Below are positions 1-9,122 of a stretch of DNA of 64,000 bases, in pieces (position 1 is the first letter of the stretch; each line of letters begins with the position of its first letter). The notes under the pieces were generated by a model, which searched no databases, was not told the origin of the DNA, and saw only the letters and a program-made list of their open reading frames with translations. A program made the translations under genes and the position numbers. This DNA is from Babylonia areolata. Lineage: Eukaryota; Mollusca; Gastropoda; Neogastropoda; Buccinidae. The stretch covers positions 22,792,104-22,856,103 of the forward strand of contig NC_134883.1 in NCBI RefSeq assembly GCF_041734735.1. Direction: 5' to 3'.

Positions 1-157
1 GTAGCGTGAGCAGCACTGATTTGAAATTGTGTACCTTGTGAATGGAGAGGTACCTCTCTTTACTATTGGTTTCTTTTGCGTTTATTATTACTGTTGTTGC
101 TTTTTTAGAAAAAAAAGTCAAAATACTGTGACAGAAAAATAGCTCAGTGGGTTCTCT
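1..157. other. Non-repetitive left edge, no gene seen
   Basis: This stretch is AT-rich and ordinary in composition, with an A-run near 110. No open frame of useful length, RNA gene or recognisable element is visible. The only structure I see is a perfect 14-bp palindrome (GAGAGGTACCTCTC) at 45-58, which is short enough to be chance. It may be the flank into which the minisatellite at 158 grew. Confidence 0.6.
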
Positions 158-232
158 CTGCTGGTGTTCTTGGCCGCTGGTGGTGTTTTTGGGGGGTAAC
201 CCTGCTGGTGTTCATGGGGGTACTCCTGCTCA
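158..232 (+). repeat. Left, degenerate part of 24-bp minisatellite
   Basis: Three to four imperfect units built on CTGGTGTTCTTGG and variants (GGTGTTTTTGGGGGG, GGTGTTCATGGGGG). They are the same family as the cleaner units at 307-485, from which they are separated by the retroposon tail at 233-306. Confidence 0.6.
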
Positions 233-306
233 TTTACAACGAGCCTGTGATTGCACGACTTAGTTTCCATGTGGATTAATAAAGTGTTTTTGATTGATTG
301 ATTGAT
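233..306 (+). mobile_element. Truncated retroposon 3' end with (GATT)n tail
   Basis: About 75 bp that does not match the minisatellite on either side. It ends in GGATTAATAAAGTGTTTTT, which contains AATAAA, followed by four GATT units. A microsatellite tail after a polyadenylation-like signal is typical of the 3' end of non-LTR retrotransposons and the SINEs they mobilise. The left edge is uncertain because I could not identify a clear target-site duplication. The family is not determined; similar 3' ends are, from memory, common in molluscan genomes. Confidence 0.5.
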
Positions 307-608
307 TAGTGTTCTTGGGGATGCCCCTGCTGGTGTTCTTCAGTTCTTGGGGATGCCCATGCTGGTGTTCTTGGGGTACCCCTTCTGGTGTTCTTGGGGA
401 TGCCGTCGCTGGTGTTCTTGGGGATGCCGTCGCTGGTGTTCTTGGGGATGCCGTCTCTGGTGTTCTTGGCCCCTGATGGTTTTCTGGGGGATACCACTCT
501 GGTGGTGGCCTTGCTGATGCCTCTTGAGATGCCCCTGGTGATCCCTCTGGTGGTGACCCCTCTGGTGGTGACCCCTGGTGCTGCCCCCTGGTGTTGCCCT
601 TGTTGATG
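307..608 (+). repeat. 24-bp minisatellite grading into 15-bp units
   Basis: Exact 24-bp spacing is visible between TGGTGTTCTTGGGGATGCC starts at 386, 410, 434 and 458. From about 486 the units become irregular and turn into a 15-bp type (CCTCTGGTGGTGACC twice near 547-576). Because 24 and 15 are multiples of three, several reading frames stay open here and give low-complexity Pro/Ser/Thr/His-rich or Trp/Cys-rich peptides. I do not regard these as genes. Confidence 0.8.
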
Positions 609-655
609 ACCCTGCTTCTGGCAGTGCTGTCCCTGAGGACATGGAAATTGACATA

Positions 656-868
656 ATAATCACTTCCACTGCCGCCACCACCCATCATTACCACTACTAC
701 CACCCACTGCCATTAACACCAAGTCTCCCAACCATCACTCATCACCACTGCTGCCACCACTATCTACTGCTATCACTCACAACCAGCACCACCACCACTG
801 CTCAGCACCAAACACTGCCACTGGTACTCACCACTACTGTTCACCACCACTACTCACCCTCACCACCA
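656..868 (+). repeat. CAC/ACT-rich simple-sequence tract
   Basis: Imperfect trinucleotide-like sequence dominated by CACCAC, CACTACT and CACTGC, with strong purine/pyrimidine bias. It ends abruptly at 868-869, where the first composite spacer begins. The 47 bp before it (609-655) look non-repetitive. Confidence 0.7.
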
Positions 869-1235
869 GCTCTTGTTAGGGTTGATCCCATATGCAGGAA
901 GTATAAGCCATACGCTTTACCTGTGGACACTATCAAAGGCCTTCTCGAAATCTGTTATATGCTAATACCAACATAGTTTTCTTTTTGAAGCTGAGATCAG
1001 ATCTTAAATGAGGCAATGTGCTGCTTGATAGTTTGGCACACTTGTTCATTTGTGACTGGAAGGTCACGGTGGTACTGCTTTCAATACTGACTGTGCCTAC
1101 ATGATCTTCAAACCAGTCAGTCATAGATAAATTTCACTAATTTCTAGTTTGGGTACAAAGACTGATTTTAAAAGCAATCCCTCACCTCAAGGCGACCGTG
1201 GCCCCATGTTCTGGTCTTCTCCTCGCGTTGACCTC
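869..1235 (+). repeat. Composite spacer copy S0, left-truncated
   Basis: From AGCTCTTG at about 869 the sequence matches the right half of the full spacers (compare 2785-3148). The shared blocks run in order: GTTGATCCCATATGCAGG, CACTATCAAAGGCCTTC, GAGATCAGATCTTAAATG, GACTGTGCCTACATGATC, and the lead-in CTCCTCGCGTTGACCTC to the next 22-bp array. The AT-rich block and SINE-like domain that normally precede it are missing, so this copy is cut at the edge of the macrosatellite. A peptide beginning RVDPICRKYKPYALPVD can be read through part of it, but nothing shows that it is coding. Confidence 0.8.
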
Positions 1236-1571
1236 GGTGCTGGTCTCCGTCGACCTAAGTGATGATCTCTGATGACCTAGGTGCTGATCTCCGTCGACCA
1301 TGGTGCTGATCTCCGATGACCTTGGTGCTGGTCTGCGTCGAACTTGGTGCTGGTCTCCGATGACCTTGGTGCTGGTCTGCGTCGAACTTGGTGATGATCT
1401 CCAATGACCTCGGTGCTGGTCTCCGTCGACCTAGGTGATGATCTCCGATGACCTAGGTGCTGATCTCCGTCGACATAGTGCTGATCTCCGATGACGTTGG
1501 TGCTGTTCTCCGTCGACCTTGGTGCTGGTCTCCGATGACCTTGGTGCTGGTCTCCATCGGCCGGTGCTGAT
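1236..1571 (+). repeat. 22-bp minisatellite array M1
   Basis: About 15 units of 22 bp on the pattern GGTGCTGGTCTCCGTCGACC, alternating with GATGACC and GTCGAACTT variants. The array opens after CGCGTTGACCTC and closes with the shortened unit CCGGTGCTGATGTCC. Those edges recur, with small variations, in the other arrays. Confidence 0.9.
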
Positions 1572-1978
1572 GTCCCCCTGGCGTGTAAGTTTTGATACGT
1601 AATTATTATTGTCACTATTCCTTTGTTTTTTTCATACTTTTTACTTAATTTCTGTGCATATCTGCTTACTTATTTTCTTCGTCTATTTTAATTTGAATTT
1701 TATTTTCATTGCATTTTGTTTGTATACAAACATCGTTATTTTTTATTTGTTTATTTTCTTTTTGTTTATTTATTTACTCATTAATTCAATTATGTATCCA
1801 TTTATTTGTTTATGCATATCTTTTAATTTTTCCTCAAGGCCTGACTACACACGTTTGGTTACGCTGCTGGTCAAGCATCTGCTTAGCAGATTTGTTAGCA
1901 AAGACTGATTTTAAAAGCAATCGCTCACCTCAAGGCCACCGTGGCCCCATGTTCTGGTCTCCTCCTCGCGTTGACCTC
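1572..1978 (+). repeat. Composite spacer copy S1, internally deleted
   Basis: It begins CCCTGGCGTGTAAGTTTTGATACG, as the other spacers do with small differences, and runs through the AT-rich block (1615-1831). It then jumps from the SINE-like domain at about 1897 straight to AAAGACTGATTTTAAAAGC. About 400 bp present in full copies are missing between these points. It ends in the standard lead-in to the next array. Confidence 0.85.
1832..1897 (+). mobile_element. SINE-like domain, truncated copy in S1
   Basis: Starts CCTCAAGGCCTGACTACAC, continues through GGTTACGCTGCTGGTCAAGC and stops within GCAGATTTGTTAGC at the internal deletion. The TATATGG and AACTG-tail parts seen in full copies are absent. 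Confidence 0.5.
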
Positions 1979-2346
1979 GGTGCTGGTCTCCATCGACCTA
2001 GGTGCTGATCTGCGATGACCTAGGTGCTGATCTCCAGGTGCTGTCTCCGACCTGGTGCTGGTCTCCGATGACCTCAGTGCTGGTCTCTGTCGACCTAGGT
2101 GATGATCTCCGATGACCTAGGTGCTGATCTCCATCGACCATGGTGCTGGTCTCCGTCGACCTTGGTGCTGGTCTCCGATGAACTTGGTGCTGTTCTCCGT
2201 CGACCTTGGTGCTGGTTTCCGATGAACTTGGTGCTGTTCTCCGTCGACCTTGGTGCTGGTTTCTGATGAACTTGGTGCTGTTCTCCGTCCACTTTGGTGC
2301 TGGTCTCCGATGACCTTGGTGCTGGTCTCCGTCGACCGGTGCTGAT
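1979..2346 (+). repeat. 22-bp minisatellite array M2
   Basis: About 17 units. Its right half is a 44-bp dimer pattern in which GGTTTCCGATGAACTT alternates with GTTCTCCGTCGACCTT. A local break near 2030-2060 (AGGTGCTGTCTCCGACCTGG) has shortened units. It closes with the standard terminal half-unit before CCCTGGCGTGG. Confidence 0.9.
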
Positions 2347-3148
2347 GTCCCCCCTGGCGTGGAAGTTTTGATACGTAATTATTATTGTCACTATTCCTTT
2401 GTTTTTTTCATACTTTTTCATATTTAATTTCTGTATATATCTGCTTACTTATTTTCTTCATCTATTTGAATTTGAATTTTATTTTCATTGCATTTTGTTT
2501 GTATACATATTTCCTTATTTTTTATTTGTTTATTTATTTACTCATTAAATCAATTATGTATCCATTTATTTGTTTATGCACATTTCTTTTAATTTTTCCT
2601 GAAAGCCTGACTAAGCAAGTTTGGTTACGCTTCTGGTCAAACTTCTGCTTTGCAGATTTCGTGCAGCGTATATGGATTTGTCTGAACACAGCGACGACAT
2701 GGAGTAACTGAACGGAACTGAACTGTTTTCAGCACAAAACCGTGTTCGTTCTTTCCTACTTTCCATATGAAACTCGTGTCAAAGCTCTTGATAGGGTTGA
2801 TCCCATATGCAGGAAGTATAAGCCATAAGCTTTACATATGGACACTATCAAAGGCCTTCTCGAAATCTGTTATATGCTAATACCAACATAGTTTTCTTTT
2901 CATAGCTGAGATCAGATCTTAAATGAGGCAATGTGCTGCTTGATGGTTTGGCACACTTGTTCATTTGTGACTGGAAGGCTCACGGTGGTATTGCCTTCAA
3001 TACTGACTGTGCCTACATGATCTTCACCAGTCAGTCATAGCGAATTTCACTAATTTCTAGTTTGGGTACAAAGTCTGATTTTAAAAGCAATCCCTCACCT
3101 CAAGGCGACCGTGGCCCCATGTTCTGGTCTCCTCCTCGCGTTGACCTC
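2347..3148 (+). repeat. Composite spacer copy S2, full length
   Basis: An essentially complete spacer of about 800 bp. In order it has the edge CCCTGGCGTGGAAGTTTTG, GATACGTAATTATTATTG, an AT-rich block with TTTA/TTTG runs (2400-2597), the SINE-like domain (2598-2726) and a conserved block with CATATGCAGGAAGTATAAGC and CTATCAAAGGCCTTCTCG. Then come GATCAGATCTTAAATGAGG, CACACTTGTTCATTTGTG and GTCAGTCATAGCG, and finally CCTCAAGGCGACCGTGGCCC and the array lead-in. No open frame spans it. Similarity to the other copies is high by eye (mostly single-base differences), indicating concerted evolution of the composite unit. Confidence 0.88.
2598..2726 (+). mobile_element. SINE-like domain within spacer S2
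   Basis: The block reads CCTGAAAGCCTGACTAAGC, then GGTTACGCTTCTGGTC, CTGCTTTGCAGATTTCGTG, TATATGGATTTGTCTGAAC and a tail of AACTG/GAACTG repeats (AACTGAACGGAACTGAACTG). This resembles, from memory, the conserved domain and AACTG-type tail of SINEs widespread in molluscs (the deeply conserved metazoan SINE domains). No tRNA-like head with A and B boxes is visible upstream, only the AT-rich block, so it appears 5'-truncated. Confidence 0.5.
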
Positions 3149-3328
3149 GGTGCTGGTCTCCGTCGACCTAGGTGCTGTTCTCCGTCGACCATGGTGCTGA
3201 TCTCCGATGACCTTGGTGCTGGTCTGCGTCGACCATGGTGCTGTTCTCCGTCGACCTTGGTGCTGGTCTGCGTCGAACTTGGTGCTGGTCTCCGATGACC
3301 TTGGTGCTGGTCTCCGTCGACCGGTGCC
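3149..3328 (+). repeat. 22-bp minisatellite array M3, shortest class
   Basis: About eight units, including two copies of a GTCGACCATGGTGCTG variant (at about 3185 and 3229). It has the same left and right edges as M1 and M2. Open frames through it (for example into the following AT-rich block) are composition artefacts. Confidence 0.9.
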
Positions 3329-4135
3329 GATGTCCCCCTGGCGTGGAAGTTTTAATACGTAATTATTATTGTCACTATTCCTTTGAGGGTTTTTTTCATA
3401 CTTTTTATTTAATTTCTGTATATATCTGCTTACTTATTTTCTTCATCTATTTTAATTTTAATTTCACTGCATTTTGTTTGAAAACAATCTTTTTTATTTT
3501 TTATTTGTTTATTTTCTATTTGTTTATTTATTTACTCATTAATTCAATTATGTATCCATTTATTTGTTTATGCATATCTTTTAATTCTTCCTCAAGGCCT
3601 GACTAAGCACGTTTGGTTACTCTGCTCGTCAAGCATCTGCTTAGCAGATTTGTTGCAGCATATATGGATTTGTCTGAACACAGCGACGACTCGGATTAAC
3701 TGATCGGAATTGAACTGTTTTCGAACCGTGTTCGTTCTTTCCTACTTTCCATATGGAACTAGTGTAAAAGCTCTCGACAAGGTTGATTCCATATGCAGGA
3801 AGTATAAGCCATACGCTTTACCTGTGGACACTATCAAAGGCCTTCTCGAAATCTGTTATATGCCAATACCAACATAGTTTTCTTTTCATAGCTGAGATCA
3901 GATCTTAAATGAGCCAATGTGTTGCTTGATAGTTTGGCACACTTGTTCATTTGTGACTGGAAGGCTCAGAGTGGTATTGCCTTCAATACTGACTGTGCCT
4001 ACATGATCTTCACCAGTCAGTCATAGCGAAATTTCACTAATTTCTAGTTTGAGTACAAAGTCTGATTTTAAAAGCAATCCCTCACCTCAAGGCGACCGTG
4101 GCCCCATGTTCTGGTCTCCTCCTCGCGTTGACTTC
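3329..4135 (+). repeat. Composite spacer copy S3, full length
   Basis: Same order of blocks as S2. Private differences include TTTGAGGG before the AT-rich block, a TCGACAAGGTTGATTCC variant in the conserved block and ATGCCAATACC. The TTTGAGGG, TCGACAAGG and GCCAATACC states are shared with S6 at 33248-34055 rather than with S2 or S5, so S3 and S6 are the closer relatives. Confidence 0.88.
3590..3717 (+). mobile_element. SINE-like domain within spacer S3
   Basis: CCTCAAGGCCTGACTAAGC, GGTTACTCTGCTCGTC, CATCTGCTTAGCAGATTTG, TATATGGATTTGTCTGAAC and a degenerate AACTG tail, in the same order as in S2. No tRNA-like head is seen. Confidence 0.5.
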
Positions 4136-4428
4136 GGTGCTGGTCTCCGTCGACCTAGGTGATGATCTCCATCGACCTGGGTGCTTGTCTCCGACGACCT
4201 TGGTGCTGGTCTCTGACGACCTAGGTGCTGGTCTCTGACGACCATGGTGCTGGTCTCTGACGACCTAGGTGCTGGTCTCTGACGACCTAGGTGCTGGTCT
4301 CTGACGACCATGGTGCTGGTCTCTGACGACCTAGGTGCTGGTCTCTGACGACCATGGTGCTGGTCTCTGACGACCTAGGTGCTGGTCTCCGACGACCTTG
4401 GTGCTGGTCTGCGTTGACTGGTGCTGAT
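4136..4428 (+). repeat. 22-bp minisatellite array M4 with private variant
   Basis: About 13 units. Most carry GGTCTCTGACGACC, with TAGG and CATGG alternating at the unit end. This GACGACC type is rare in the other arrays (isolated units near 30067 and 30150), so the array has been homogenised locally. The edges remain the standard ones, apart from GCGTTGACTGGTGC at the right. Confidence 0.9.
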
Positions 4429-4457
4429 GTCCCCCTGGCGTGGAAGTTTTGATACGT

Positions 4458-4712
4458 AAGAATGTGTGCGAGTGTGTGTGTAGGGGGGCAGGGGGGGTTG
4501 GGAGGTAGGGGTAATCTGGGAAATGGGGACTGCGTGTTTATGTATCGGTGCTCATGTGTTTTTATATGTGGTGTTGGGCCTGTGCACTTTTGTTTATGAT
4601 TTCATCTCTGTGAAACTGCATGTTTGTTGCATATCTGTTGTATGTATGTATGTGTGTGTGTGAGTATGTGTCCGTGTCTGTGTCTATGTTTACATATATT
4701 TCGTTATTTATT
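4458..4712 (+). other. GT- and G-rich insertion in spacer S4
   Basis: The sequence between GATACGTA and TATTATTGTCACT is absent from the other six spacers that keep this junction (S1, S2, S3, S5, S6, S7). It begins with a (TG)n tract, continues with clustered G-runs, and then has TGTATGTATGTGTGTGTGTG near 4640. I see no terminal repeats or coding potential. It is an insertion in S4, unless the other copies share an ancestral deletion. Confidence 0.7.
4483..4528 (+). other. Predicted G-quadruplex motif
   Basis: Six runs of three or more G lie within 46 bp: 4483-4488, 4491-4497, 4500-4502, 4508-4511, 4518-4520 and 4525-4528. The loops of the first four runs are 2, 2 and 5 nt, which satisfies the usual G3+N1-7 pattern. 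Whether it folds in the cell is not shown. Confidence 0.75.
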
Positions 4713-4771
4713 TATTATTGTCACTATTTTTCAAGTTTGTATTTTTTAGTTTAATTCTTATCTGTGTAACT

Positions 4772-4824
4772 TGCATATCTGCTGTGTGGTGCAGCGTATA
4801 TGGATTTGTCTGAACACAGTGACG
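4772..4824 (+). mobile_element. SINE-like domain, remnant in S4
   Basis: Only the second half is recognisable: GCATATCTGCTGTGTGGTGC followed by AGCGTATATGGATTTGTCTG and AACACAGTGACG. The AACTG tail is gone. Confidence 0.45.
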
Positions 4825-4980
4825 CTTCAATACTGACTGTGCCAACATGATCTTCGAACCAGTCAGTCATAGCTATATTTCACTAATTTCTAGTGTGGGT
4901 ACGAAGTTTGATTTTAAAAGCAATCCCTCACCTCAAGGCGACCGTGGCCCCATGTTCTGGTCTCCTCCTCGCGTTGACCT

Positions 4981-5163
4981 CTTTGCTCATCTCCGTCGAC
5001 CATGGTGCTGATCTCCGATGACCTTGGGGGTGGTCTGCGTCGAACTTGGTGCTGTTCTCCGTCGACCTTGGTGCTGGTCTCTTATGACCTAGGTGCTGAT
5101 CTCCGTCGACCATGGTGCTGGTCTCCGATGACCTTGGTGCTGCTCTCCGTCGACCGGTGCTGA
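4981..5163 (+). repeat. 22-bp minisatellite array M5
   Basis: About eight units of mixed type, starting with the diverged unit CTTTGCTCATCTCCGTCGACC. It includes GTCTCTTATGACC and GGGGGTGGTCTGCG variants, and closes with the standard terminal unit. Confidence 0.9.
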
Positions 5164-5976
5164 TGTCACCCTGGCATGGAAGTTTTGATACGTAATTATT
5201 ATTGTCACTATTCCTTTGTTTTTTTTCATACTTTTTATTTAATTTCTGTATATATCTGCTTACTTATTTTCCTCATCTATTTGAATTTGAATTTTATTTT
5301 CATTGCATTTTGTTTGTATACATATTTCCTTATTTTTTATTTGTTTATTTATTTACTCATTAAATCAATTATGTATCCATTTATTCGTTTATGCACATTT
5401 CTTTTAATTTTTCCTCAAGGCCTGACTAAGCAAGTTTGGTTACGCTGCTGGTCAAACTTCTGCTTTGCAGATTTGGTGCAGCGTAAATGGATTTGTCTGA
5501 ACACAGTGACACCTCGGAGTAACTTAACGGAATTGAACTGTTTTCAGCACGAAACTGTGTTCGAAACTGTGTTCGCTCCATCCTACTTTCCATATGAAAC
5601 TGGTGTCAAAGCTCTTGATAGGGTTGATCCCATATGGAGGAAGTATAAGCCATACGCTTTACATGTGGACACTATCAAAGGCCTTCTCGAAATCTGTTAT
5701 ATGCTAATACCAACACAGTTTTCTTTTCGTAGCTGAGATCAGATCTTAAATGAGGCAATGTGCAGCTTGATGGTTTGGCACACTTGTTCATTTGTGACTG
5801 GAAGGCTCACGGTGGTATTGCCTTCGATGCTGACTGTGCCTACATGATCTTCACCAGTCAATCATAGCGGAATTTCACTAATCTCTAGTTTGGGTACAAA
5901 GTCTGTTTTTAAAAGCAATCCCTCACCTCAAGGCGACCGTGGCCCCATGTTCTGGTCTCCTCCTCGCGTTGACCTC
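5164..5976 (+). repeat. Composite spacer copy S5, full length
   Basis: Complete set of blocks, closest to S2 (CTCTTGATAGGGTTGATCCC, CATATGAAACT). It has a local tandem duplication near 5550 in which GAAACTGTGTTCG occurs twice. A frame of 186 codons runs through the AT-rich block, SINE-like domain and conserved block, but the same region in other copies is interrupted and its N-terminal part is poly-T-derived Phe/Leu/Ile/Tyr, so I do not call a gene. Confidence 0.88.
5413..5540 (+). mobile_element. SINE-like domain within spacer S5
   Basis: CCTCAAGGCCTGACTAAGC, GGTTACGCTGCTGGTC, CTGCTTTGCAGATTTGGTG, then AAATGGATTTGTCTGAACAC and the tail AACTTAACGGAATTGAACTG. Same order and similar divergence as in S2. 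Confidence 0.5.
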
Positions 5977-8760
5977 GGTGCTCGTCTCCGTCGACCTAGG
6001 TGATGATCTCCGATGACCTAGGTGCTGATCGCCGTCGAGCATGGTGCTGACCTCCGATGACCTTGGTGATGGTCTGCGTCGAACTTCGTGCTGTTCTCGG
6101 TCAACCTTTGTGCTTCTCCGATGACCTTGGTGCTGGTCTCCGATGACGTTGGTGCTGGTCTCCGTCGACCTTGGTGCAGGTCTCCGATGACCTTGGTGCT
6201 GGTGTCCGATGACTTTGGTGCTGGTGTCCGATGACCTTGGTGCAGGTCTCCGATGACCTTGGTGCTGGTGTCCGATGACCTTGGTGCTGGTGTCCGATGA
6301 CCTTGGTGCTGGTGTCCGATGACCTTGGTGCTGTTCTCCGTCGACCTTGGTGCTGGTCTCCGATGAACTGGGTGCTGTTCTCCATCGACCTTCGTCCTGG
6401 TCTCAGATGAACTTGGTGCTGGTCTCCGATGAACTTGGTGCTGGTCTCCGATGAACTTGGTGCTGGTCTCCGTCGACCTTGGTGCTGGTCTCTGATGACC
6501 TTGGTGCTGGTCTCCGATGAACTTGGTGCTGTTCTCCGTCGACCTTGGTGCTGGTCTCCGATGAACTTGGTGCTGTTCTCCGTCGACCTTCCTGCTGGTC
6601 TCCGATGACCTTGGTGCTGGTCTCCGATGACCTTGGTGCTGGTCTGCGTCGAATTTGGTTTGGTGCTGGTCTCCGTCGACCTTCCTGCTGGTCTCCGATG
6701 ACCTAGGTGATGATCTCCGTCGACCTTGGTGCTGGTCTCTGATGACCTTGGTGCTGGTCTCCGATGAACTTGGTGCTGTTGTCTGTCGATCTTGGTGCTA
6801 GTCTCCGATGACCTTGGTGCTGGTTTCCATCGACCTTGGTGCTGTTCTCCGTCGACCTTGGTGCTGGTCTCCGTCGACCTTCGTGCTTTTCTCCGATGAA
6901 CTTCGTGCTGTTCTCCGTCGACCTTGGTGCTGGTCTCCGATTAACTTGGTGCTGGTCTCCGATTAACTTGGTGCTGTTCTCCAGCGACCTTCGTGCTGGT
7001 CTCCGATGACCTCGGAGCTGGTCTCCGTCGACCTAGGTGATGATCTCCGATGACCTAGGTGCCGATCTCCGTCGACCTCGGTGCTGGTCTGCATCGACCT
7101 AGGTGATGATCTCCGATGACCTAGGTGCTGATCTCCGTCGACCTTGGTGCTGGTCACTGATGACCTTGGTGCTGGTCTCCGATGAACTTGGTGCTGTTCT
7201 CCGTCGACCTTCGTGCTGGTCTCCGATGACCTTCGTGCTGGTCTCCGATGACCTTGGTGCTTGTGTCCGATGACCTTGGTGCTGGTCTCCGTCGACCTTG
7301 GTGCTGGTGACCTTGGTGCTGGTCTCCGTCGACCTAGGTGATGATCTCCGATGACCTAGGTGCTGATTTCCATCGACCATGGGGCTGATCTCCGATGACC
7401 TTGGTGCTGGTCTGCGTCGAACTTGGTGCTGGTCTGTGTTGAACTTGGTGCTGTTCTCTGTCAACCTTGATGCTGATCTCCGATGACCTTGGTGCTGTTC
7501 TCTGTCAACCTTGATGCTGGTCTCCGATGACCTTGGTGCTGGTCTCCGTCGACCTTGGTGCTGGTCTATGACCACCTAGGTGATCATCTCCGTCGGCGTT
7601 GGTGCTGGTCTCTGATGACCTTCGTGCTGGTCTCCAATTAACTTGGTGCTGGTCTCCGATGAACTTGGTGCTGTTCTCCGTCGACCTACGTGCTGGTCTC
7701 TGATGACCTTGGTGCTGGACTCCGTCGACCTTGGTGCTGGTCTCCAACAACCTTGGTGCTGGTCTCCGATGAACTTGGTGCTCTTCTCCGTCGACCTTGG
7801 TGCTGTTCTCCGTCGACCTTGGTGCTGTTCTCTGTCGACCTTGGTGCTTGTCTCCGATGACCTCGGTGCTGGTCTCCGTCAACCTAGGTGATGATCTCCG
7901 ATGACCTAGGTGCTGATCTCCATCAACCATGGTGCTGATCTCCGATGACCTTGGTGCTGGTCTGCATCGAACTTGGTGCTGTTCTCTGTCGACCTTGGTG
8001 CTGGTCTCCGATGACCTTGGTGCTGGTCTCCGATGACCTTCGTGCTGGTCTCCGTCGACCTTGGTGCTCATCTCTGATGACCTTGGTGCTGGGCTCTGAT
8101 GAACTTGTCCTGTTCTCCGTCGACCTTCATGCTGGTCTCTGATAACCTCGGTGCTGGTCTCCGATGACCTTGGTGCTGGTCTCCATCGACCTTGGTGCTG
8201 TTCTCGATGACCTAGGTGCTGACCTCCGTTGACCTTGGTGCTGATCTCTGATGACCTTAGTGCTGGTCTCCGATGAACTTGGTGCTGTTCTCCGTCGACC
8301 TTGGTGCTGGTCTCCGATGAAGGTGGTGCTGTTCTCCGTCGACCTTCGTGCTGGTCTCCGATGACCTTGGTGCTGGTCTCCGATGAACTTGGTGCTGGTC
8401 TCCGTCGACCTTGGAGCTGGTCTCTGATGACCTTGGTGTTGGTCTCAGATGAACTTGGTGCTGTTCTCCGTCGACCTTGGTGCTCGTCTCTGGTGAACTT
8501 GGTGCTGTTCTCTGTCGACCTTGGTGCTGGTCTCCGATGACCTCGGTGCTGGTGTCCGTCGACCTAAGTGATGATCTCCGATGACCTAGGTGATGATCTC
8601 CATGGACTATGGTGCTGATCTCGGATGAGCTTGGTGCTGGTCTGTGTCGAACTTGGTGCTGGTCTCCGATGACCTTGCAGCTGGTCTACATCGAACTTGG
8701 TGCTGTTCTGTCGCCCTTGGTGCTGTTCTCCAATGACCTTGGTGCTGGTCTCCGTCGACG
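5977..8760 (+). repeat. 22-bp minisatellite array M6, left heterogeneous flank
   Basis: About 126 units of the older mixed type (GGTCTCCGATGACC, GGTCTCCGTCGACC, GTTCTCCGTCGACC and GGTCTGCGTCGAACTT). Many form a 44-bp dimer of a GATGAAC unit and a GTCGACC unit. The unit order is irregular and sequence diversity is high, in sharp contrast to the core that follows. The left edge is the same CGCGTTGACCTC lead-in as the short arrays, so this giant array began as one of them. Confidence 0.9.
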
Positions 8761-8944
8761 TTGGTGCTGCTCTGCGTCGCCCGTGGTCCAGCTCTGCGTC
8801 GCCCGTGGTGCCGGTCTGCGTCGCCCGTGGTGCCGGTCTGCGTCGCCCGTGGTGCCGCTCTGCGTCGCCCGTGGTGCCGGTCTGCGTCACCCGTGGTGCC
8901 GCTCTGCGTCGCCCGTGGTGCCGCTCTGCGTCGACCGTGGTGCT

Positions 8945-9122
8945 GCTCTGCGTCGAAGGTCGATGGTCGACGCAGAGCGGAACCCGCAGACAGGCACCAC
9001 GGTCTGCGTCGACCGTGGTGCCGGTCTGCGTCGACCGTGGTGCCGCTCTGCGTCGACCGTGGTGCTGCTCTGCGTCGACGGTCGATGGTCGACGCAGAGC
9101 AGAACCCGCAGACAGGCACCAC
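8945..9122. repeat. Inverted-segment pair 1 in core
   Basis: Two inverted pieces of about 34 bp of the 22-bp array (8967-9000 and 9089-9122) are each preceded by a loop containing GGTCGATG. Arms are GCTCTGCGTCGA / TCGACGCAGAGC for the first and CTGCTCTGCGTCGAC / GTCGACGCAGAGCAG for the second. The loops start 122 bp apart. The units around them have the GTCGACCGTGG form rather than GTCGCCCGTGG. Confidence 0.85.

Larger units (their letters stand above)
4429..4980 (+). repeat. Composite spacer copy S4, rearranged
   Basis: Starts with the normal edge up to GATACGTA, then carries about 255 bp of G- and GT-rich sequence found in no other copy. It rejoins spacer sequence at TATTATTGTCACTATT (about 4713). 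The AT-rich block is shortened and diverged, a remnant of the SINE-like domain follows (4772-4824), and about 300 bp of the conserved block are missing before CTTCAATACTGACTGTGCC. It ends in the usual array lead-in. Confidence 0.8.

Noticed and set aside
45-58. 14-bp palindrome as a regulatory site
   Set aside because: Single occurrence, no neighbouring gene, and short enough to arise by chance in a 64-kb window.
260-976. Low-complexity frames over the 24-bp minisatellite and CAC-rich tract
   Set aside because: Openness follows from periods divisible by three and skewed composition. Several frames on both strands are open together, and the plus-strand one crosses into the macrosatellite spacer.
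5176-5736. 186-codon frame through spacer S5
   Set aside because: Its first part encodes poly-T-derived hydrophobic residues, it crosses a SINE-like domain, and the equivalent frame is not kept open in S2, S3 or S6. No domain is recognised.
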